The position numbers were made by a program, and so were the translations under genes. Positions 35,966 through 39,857 of a DNA stretch of 39,857 nt are shown here, one piece after another; the stretch's first letter is position 1; every line of letters begins with the position of its first letter. Under the pieces are notes generated by a model, which made no database searches, was not told the DNA's origin, and saw nothing but the letters and a program-made list of their open reading frames with translations. The stretch is from Streptomyces silaceus (GTDB lineage Bacteria > Actinomycetota > Actinomycetes > Streptomycetales > Streptomycetaceae): assembly GCF_001419745.1 (NCBI RefSeq), contig NZ_LIRJ01000027.1:3913-43769 (forward strand). Direction: 5' to 3'.

Positions 35966-37224
35966 AGCTTCCGCTTCTTCTTCAGGTACGCCACGAGGTC
36001 GTCGTAGGTGCCGCCCTCGTTCGCGTACATCGCCACATTGCGAGCCGACGCGAACCACGGGTCGGCGGAGGGCACGGTCTGCTTGACCGCGCCGATGAGG
36101 TCCTTCATCCCGATCATGCGGATGGTGCCGGTGCGCGCGGAGTCGAGCAGCGCGCTCTCGGCGGCCACCTCGCAGACATGTGCGAGGTCGGCACCCGAGA
36201 GGCCTTCGGTGGCCTTGGCGAGCTTGCCCAAGTCGATGTTCTCGATGGGGCGTTCGCTCAGGTGGTAGCGGAGGATCGCCTCGCGGGCCGGGGCGTCGGG
36301 CGGCAGCACGAGCAGGGTGCGGTCGAAGCGGCCGGGGCGGCGCAGGGCGATGTCGACGTCCCAGGGGACGTTCGTGGCGGCGAGCACGAAGACGCCCTCG
36401 TTGGCCGCGGCGTCGACGCCGTCGAGCTCGGTGAGCAGCTGGTTGACGGTGTTGCGCATGCCGCTGCTCTGGGTGCGGCTGCGCTTGCCGCCCAGGGCGT
36501 CCAGCTCGTCCAGGAACACGACGCACGGGGCCTGGCGGCGGGCCGTCTCGAAGACCTCGTGCATGTTGCGCTCGGAGTTGCCCATCCACATGTCGAGCAC
36601 GTCGTTGACGGACACCGACAGGAAGCCGGCGCCGAGTTCACCGGCGACGGCGCGGGCGATGAAGGTCTTGCCGCAGCCGGGAGGCCCGTACAGGAGCAGG
36701 CCGCCGCGCAGGCTCTTGCCGTACAGCTTGCGCAGTTCGGGGTTGCGCAGGGGGGCGAGGAACGCGGCTTCCAGGCGGTCCTTGACGTCCTGCATGCCGC
36801 CGACGTCGGCGAGCCGTACGGCACCGGGCGCCGCCGTGTCCTCGACGTCCCACGCCTCCGCGGCGCCGGGGTCCCCGCTGCCGTCCTCGGCGAGCGGCGC
36901 CTCGACGAACCGGGGCGGGACGGCGTCGCCGACCTGGTCCTCGGCGGCCCGCCAGTCGAAACCCCGCGGCGCGGCGGGCACCTGCGGCTTCGGCTCGGCG
37001 GGAGCCTGCGGTGCCGGGGGCATCCCCATGGCCCGGCCCATCAGCTCCCGGGCCTGGGCATCGCCCGGCGCGTGCTGGAGGGCGACCGCCACCTCGGCCA
37101 CGGCGGCGTCGACGTGCCCCGCGTCCAGGAGCAGTTGGGCGAGGTGCAGGCGGAGCGGTACGTCCTGGGGCGCCGCCGATACGGCGGTGCGCAAGCTGGT
37201 CACGAGGGGGGAATCGGCCGACAT
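35962..37224 (-). CDS. AAA+ ATPase with TPR-like N-terminus
   Basis: 420 residues. The N-terminal 65 residues resemble two TPR helices (LRLHLAQLLLDAGHVDAAVAEVAVAL). A Pro/Ala-rich linker precedes the AAA+ module (about 135–370): LADVGGMQDVKDRLEAAFLAPLRNPELRKLYG, Walker A GPPGCGKT (180–187), pore-loop MWMGNSE, Walker B VVFLDELDAL (235–243), sensor 1 VLAATN and arginine finger RRPGRFDR. It is closest to VCP/katanin-type ATPases. These remodel or extract proteins using ATP. The C-terminal tail ends in YLKKKRKL. The start is ATG at 37222–37224 with a weak ribosome site. The coupled TPR membrane protein is the likely partner; substrates are unknown. Confidence 0.88.
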   Translation of the reverse strand: MSADSPLVTSLRTAVSAAPQDVPLRLHLAQLLLDAGHVDAAVAEVAVALQHAPGDAQARELMGRAMGMPPAPQAPAEPKPQVPAAPRGFDWRAAEDQVGDAVPPRFVEAPLAEDGSGDPGAAEAWDVEDTAAPGAVRLADVGGMQDVKDRLEAAFLAPLRNPELRKLYGKSLRGGLLLYGPPGCGKTFIARAVAGELGAGFLSVSVNDVLDMWMGNSERNMHEVFETARRQAPCVVFLDELDALGGKRSRTQSSGMRNTVNQLLTELDGVDAAANEGVFVLAATNVPWDVDIALRRPGRFDRTLLVLPPDAPAREAILRYHLSERPIENIDLGKLAKATEGLSGADLAHVCEVAAESALLDSARTGTIRMIGMKDLIGAVKQTVPSADPWFASARNVAMYANEGGTYDDLVAYLKKKRKL

Positions 37225-37268
37225 GGCGCCCACTGTACGAAGCGGGCGCCACTGTCGAACGGGCGGGC

Positions 37269-37595
37269 TCAGGCTTCCACGGCCAGCTCGCCCATCGGCC
37301 CCCAACCCGTGTTCGGGATGTCGGCGTTGATGATCTCGGGGGTGGCGGCGATGAGTCCGGCCATCGTCTCCAGGCCCGCCTTGAAGTGGTCGGACTGGAC
37401 GTGCACCGCGCCCGCCTCGGCGTCGCGGAAGCCCTCCAGGAGGACGTACTGGTTCGGGTCGTCGACGCTGCGCGACCAGTCGAAGAAGAGGTTGCCCTCC
37501 TCGGCGCGGGTGGCGGCGGTGAACGCGGCGGTGTGCTCCAGCCAGGACTCGGCGTGCTCGGGGCGGACGGTGAACTTCACGGCGATGAAAATCAT
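37269..37595 (-). CDS. ABM-family putative quinol monooxygenase
   Basis: 108 residues, one antibiotic-biosynthesis-monooxygenase (dimeric alpha-beta barrel) domain. Diagnostic segments are MIFIAVKFTVRPEHAESWLEHT, EEGNLFFDWSRSVDDPNQYVLLEGFRD and HVQSDHFKAGLE. Small ABM proteins such as YgiN oxidise quinols or phenols without cofactors; others degrade heme. The start is ATG at 37593–37595 with an AGGGTGGACGG region upstream. It lies 75 bp downstream of the geranylgeranyl-reductase-like gene on the same strand, which fits a role near quinone metabolism, though that is inference. Confidence 0.85.
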   Translation of the reverse strand: MIFIAVKFTVRPEHAESWLEHTAAFTAATRAEEGNLFFDWSRSVDDPNQYVLLEGFRDAEAGAVHVQSDHFKAGLETMAGLIAATPEIINADIPNTGWGPMGELAVEA

Positions 37596-37670
37596 CCGTC
37601 CACCCTGCCCCCGACCAGGCACTCGGACCAAATCGGGCGATTCAGCCCCTGGCGCGACGGCGTCACATCA

Positions 37671-38957
37671 TCATGCGCGCGGAGCCACCTTGCTGAGACC
37701 GTTGATGACGCGGTCCATCGCGTCGCCGCCCGTCGGGTCCGTGAGGTTCGCCAGCATCTTCAGCGTGAACCGCATCAGCATGGGGTGGGTCAGGCCGCGC
37801 TGGGTGGCGATCTTCATGACCTTCGGGTTGCCGATGAGCTTCACGAAGGCGCGGCCCAGCGTGTAGTAACCGCCGTAGGTCTCCTTCAGCGTCTTCGGGT
37901 AGTGCTGGAGCGCCAGTTCGCGCTGGGCGGGGGTGGCACGCGCGTGTGCCTGCACGATGACGTCGGCCGCGATCTGGCCGGACTCCATGGCGTACGCGAT
38001 GCCCTCGCCGTTGAAGGGGTTCACCAGGCCGCCCGCGTCGCCGACCAGGAGCAGGCCCTTGGTGTAGTGCGGCTGGCGGTTGAAGGCCATCGGCAGGGCG
38101 GCGCCGCGGATCGGCATCGTCATGTTCTCCGGGGTGTACCCCCAGTCCTCCGGCATCGAGGCGCACCACGCCTTGAGGACCTCGCGCCAGTCGAGCTCGC
38201 GGAAGGCCTTGGAGGAGTTGAGGATGCCGAGGCCGACGTTCGAGGTGCCGTCGCCCATGCCGAAGATCCAGCCGTAGCCGGGCAGCAGCCGGTCCTCGCC
38301 GGGACCGCGGCGGTCCCACAGCTCCAGCCAGGACTCCAGATAGTCGTCGTCGTGGCGGGGCGAGGTGAAGTACGTGCGGACCGCGACACCCATCGGGCGG
38401 TCCTCGCGGCGGTGCAGGCCCATGGCCAGCGAGATCCGCGAGGAGTTGCCGTCGGCCGCGACGACGAGGGGGGCGTGGAAGGTGACCGGGGTCTTCTCCT
38501 CGCCGAGCTTGGCGTGCACGCCGGTGATGCGGCCGGTGCGGTCGTCGATGACCGGCTCGCCGACGTTGCAGCGCTCGTGCAGCCGGGCGCCCGCCTTCTG
38601 CGCCTGCCGGGCGAGCTGCTCGTCGAAGTCGTCGCGCTTGCGCACCAGGCCGTAGTCCGGGTACGAGGCGAGCTCGGGCCAGTCCAGCTGGAGGCGCACG
38701 CCGCCGCCGATGATGCGCAGGCCCTTGTTCCGCAGCCAGCCCGCCTCTTCGGAGATGTCGATGCCCATCGACACGAGCTGCTTGGTGGCGCGCGGGGTCA
38801 GGCCGTCGCCGCAGACCTTCTCCCGCGGGAACGCCGTCTTCTCCAGGAGGAGGACGTCGAGTCCGGCCTTCGCCAGGTAGTACGCCGTCGTCGAACCGGC
38901 GGGCCCGGCTCCGACGACGATGACGTCCGCGGTGTTTTCGGAGAGGGGCTCGGTCAC
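37671..38957 (-). CDS. Geranylgeranyl reductase family FAD-dependent oxidoreductase
   Basis: 428 residues. FAD-binding motif VIVVGAGPAGSTTAYYLAKAG at residues about 12–32 (nucleotide-binding Gly-rich loop), then CGDGLTPRA, LVVAADGNSSR, and the second FAD contact LLLVGDAGGLVNPFNGEGIAYAMESG. PYDY-like segments and the GYGWIFGM motif match the reductase family that saturates isoprenoid chains. In Streptomyces a likely job is reducing double bonds of the menaquinone side chain (MenJ-like), using FAD. The start is GTG at 38955–38957 with GGGGAGA upstream; no nearer alternative is better. The nearby complex I and polyprenyl synthase genes support this by context only. Confidence 0.88.
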   Translation of the reverse strand: MTEPLSENTADVIVVGAGPAGSTTAYYLAKAGLDVLLLEKTAFPREKVCGDGLTPRATKQLVSMGIDISEEAGWLRNKGLRIIGGGVRLQLDWPELASYPDYGLVRKRDDFDEQLARQAQKAGARLHERCNVGEPVIDDRTGRITGVHAKLGEEKTPVTFHAPLVVAADGNSSRISLAMGLHRREDRPMGVAVRTYFTSPRHDDDYLESWLELWDRRGPGEDRLLPGYGWIFGMGDGTSNVGLGILNSSKAFRELDWREVLKAWCASMPEDWGYTPENMTMPIRGAALPMAFNRQPHYTKGLLLVGDAGGLVNPFNGEGIAYAMESGQIAADVIVQAHARATPAQRELALQHYPKTLKETYGGYYTLGRAFVKLIGNPKVMKIATQRGLTHPMLMRFTLKMLANLTDPTGGDAMDRVINGLSKVAPRA

Positions 38958-39139
38958 GGCGGGTTCTCCCCAGGGCTCGAATGGTGTGTGCCGACCGGCA
39001 CGGGCTACGCGCAGTCTATGAGGCGGCACCGGTCCGCCGGCCGAAGGGCCACACGTGGCCCGGCGGGCCGGCCCGGCCACGACGCTTCCGGCCCGCCGGG
39101 CGTCGGACTACCCTGCCCGTACCGCAGGGGGTGACATCT

Positions 39140-39502
39140 GTGCCCACACCACCCGAGACCCCGGGACCACCCGGGACACCCGACGTCCGTGTGCCGCGGC
39201 TGACCGGCCTGATGGCGACGGACGCGCGCGAGGCCGCGGCCCGGCGCGGCGTTCGGCTCGTGGCGCCCGACCGCCCCGGCTTCCACGACGTCGTCGTCGA
39301 CTACGTCGTACGCCAGTACCCGCCCCCGGGCGTCGAGGTGCCGCACGGCGCCGCCGTCACGATCTGGTTCGACCTCGGCCCCGGTGAGGGCGAGGGCGGC
39401 GCGGGCGTGCGCGAGCCGCGCCGCCCGGGGCCGCCGGACGGCGGGCTGCACAGGGAACTGGACGAGCCGGGGCACGGACCCGAGGTGCCGGCGGCCTGGT
39501 GA
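39140..39502 (+). CDS. Solitary PASTA-domain protein
   Basis: 120 residues. A Pro-rich N-terminus (TPPETPGPPGTPDVR) is followed by one PASTA domain (about 13–80): VPRLTGLMATDAREAAARRGV and PPPGVEVPHGAAVTIWFDLG. The tail is Gly/Pro/Glu-rich. PASTA domains bind unlinked peptidoglycan or muropeptides in kinases and penicillin-binding proteins, but here there is no kinase, signal peptide or membrane span, so location and role are uncertain. The start is GTG at 39140 with AGGGGGT 8–9 nt upstream; an in-frame GTG at 39131 is possible. It converges on the truncated gene at the right edge, 18 bp apart. Confidence 0.75.
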   Translation: MPTPPETPGPPGTPDVRVPRLTGLMATDAREAAARRGVRLVAPDRPGFHDVVVDYVVRQYPPPGVEVPHGAAVTIWFDLGPGEGEGGAGVREPRRPGPPDGGLHRELDEPGHGPEVPAAW

Positions 39503-39520
39503 CCGCGCGGCCCCGGCGGA

Positions 39521-39857
39521 TCAGTCCGTGAGCCGCCAGGTGTCCAGCGCGGTCGCGTGCGTCTTCGCGCCCTCGCCCGCGGGCCAGAAGTCCGCGCGCC
39601 AGGAGAGCTGGATCGCGTACTCCGTGCCGTTGTCCGCGATGTAGCTCTGGTTGATCGCGTGGATCTCGCGGCCCGCCTCGTCGGTGTACGTGTACTCCCA
39701 GATCGCGCCGTCGCGCCCCTGGAAGGTGTTCGGCTCCAGCCGGATCCGCCGGTAGTCCGACTTGTCCGGGGCGGACTTGGTGTGCTTCTCGATGTTCGTG
39801 AAGTTCTCGTACGAGGTGTACGGCGCGTCCGCGACGACCCCGACGAGGAACTCCTCG
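39521..39857 (-). CDS. C-terminal part of an unidentified protein (cut by window edge)
   Basis: The last 111 residues of a minus-strand gene whose 5' end lies beyond the window. The visible end reads SDYRRIRLEPNTFQGR, GAIWEYTYTDEAGREIHAIN and SYIADNGTEYAIQLSWRADF before the stop TWRLTD. This pattern resembles the extracellular C-terminal domain found in several Streptomyces serine/threonine kinases and secreted proteins. I cannot see a kinase domain, so no function is assigned. The stop is TGA at 39521–39523. Confidence 0.7.
   Translation of the reverse strand, partial: EEFLVGVVADAPYTSYENFTNIEKHTKSAPDKSDYRRIRLEPNTFQGRDGAIWEYTYTDEAGREIHAINQSYIADNGTEYAIQLSWRADFWPAGEGAKTHATALDTWRLTD

Noticed and set aside
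37011..39134. 707-residue plus-strand open frame
   Set aside because: Antisense to the geranylgeranyl-reductase and AAA+ genes; composition typical of shadows.

Overview
This is high-GC actinobacterial DNA, almost certainly chromosomal Streptomyces. Third codon positions are G/C throughout, GTG starts are common, and the core is a complete 14-gene nuoA–nuoN operon (complex I) in canonical order with mostly 1–8 nt gene overlaps. The single NlpC/P60 gene upstream of nuoA and the recQ, polyprenyl diphosphate synthase and POT transporter genes beyond nuoN resemble, from memory, the conserved Streptomyces core neighbourhood. No integrase, transposase, phage gene, rRNA, tRNA or CRISPR array was seen.

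Layout by position. 19–2605 (minus): a LolA-like protein and an exported CHRD/DUF3455-like protein. 2772–3782 (minus): a long-chain polyprenyl diphosphate synthase, divergent from 4087–7648 (plus), a POT peptide transporter followed by a CocE/NonD-type hydrolase. 7560–8465 (minus): a Cof-type HAD phosphatase whose 3' end overlaps the hydrolase. 8597–9082 (plus): an unrecognised protein. 9133–11812 (minus): an FMO-like flavoprotein and an ATP-grasp ligase. 12006–13340 (plus): fumarylacetoacetase. 13486–14648 (plus): a membrane protein plus a YtrA-type GntR repressor. 14681–16675 (minus): RecQ. 16914–32880 (minus): nuoN to nuoA. 33848–34669 (plus): a secreted NlpC/P60 hydrolase. 34814–37224 (minus): an AAA+ ATPase coupled to a membrane TPR protein. 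37269–38957 (minus): an ABM monooxygenase and a geranylgeranyl-reductase-family flavoprotein. 39140–39502 (plus): a solitary PASTA protein. 39521–39857 (minus): the C-terminal end of a further gene.

Functionally, the window centres on respiration. Complex I reduces menaquinone. The polyprenyl synthase probably makes the menaquinone side chain, the geranylgeranyl-reductase-like enzyme may partly saturate it, and the ABM protein resembles quinol monooxygenases. A Rex/Crp-like site (TGTGA-N6-TCACA) lies upstream of nuoA, which would tie expression to NADH/NAD+ balance.

No radically new system is obvious. The most interesting signals are: a coupled AAA+/TPR-membrane pair and a flavoprotein/ATP-grasp pair of unknown role; two perfect palindromes upstream of the GntR operon; a perfect palindrome upstream of fahA; DnaA-box-like sites at both ends of nuoN; and a recurring pattern of short tandem duplications between genes and at protein N-termini, including 22-bp arrays upstream of nuo and between the flavoprotein and ATP-grasp genes.
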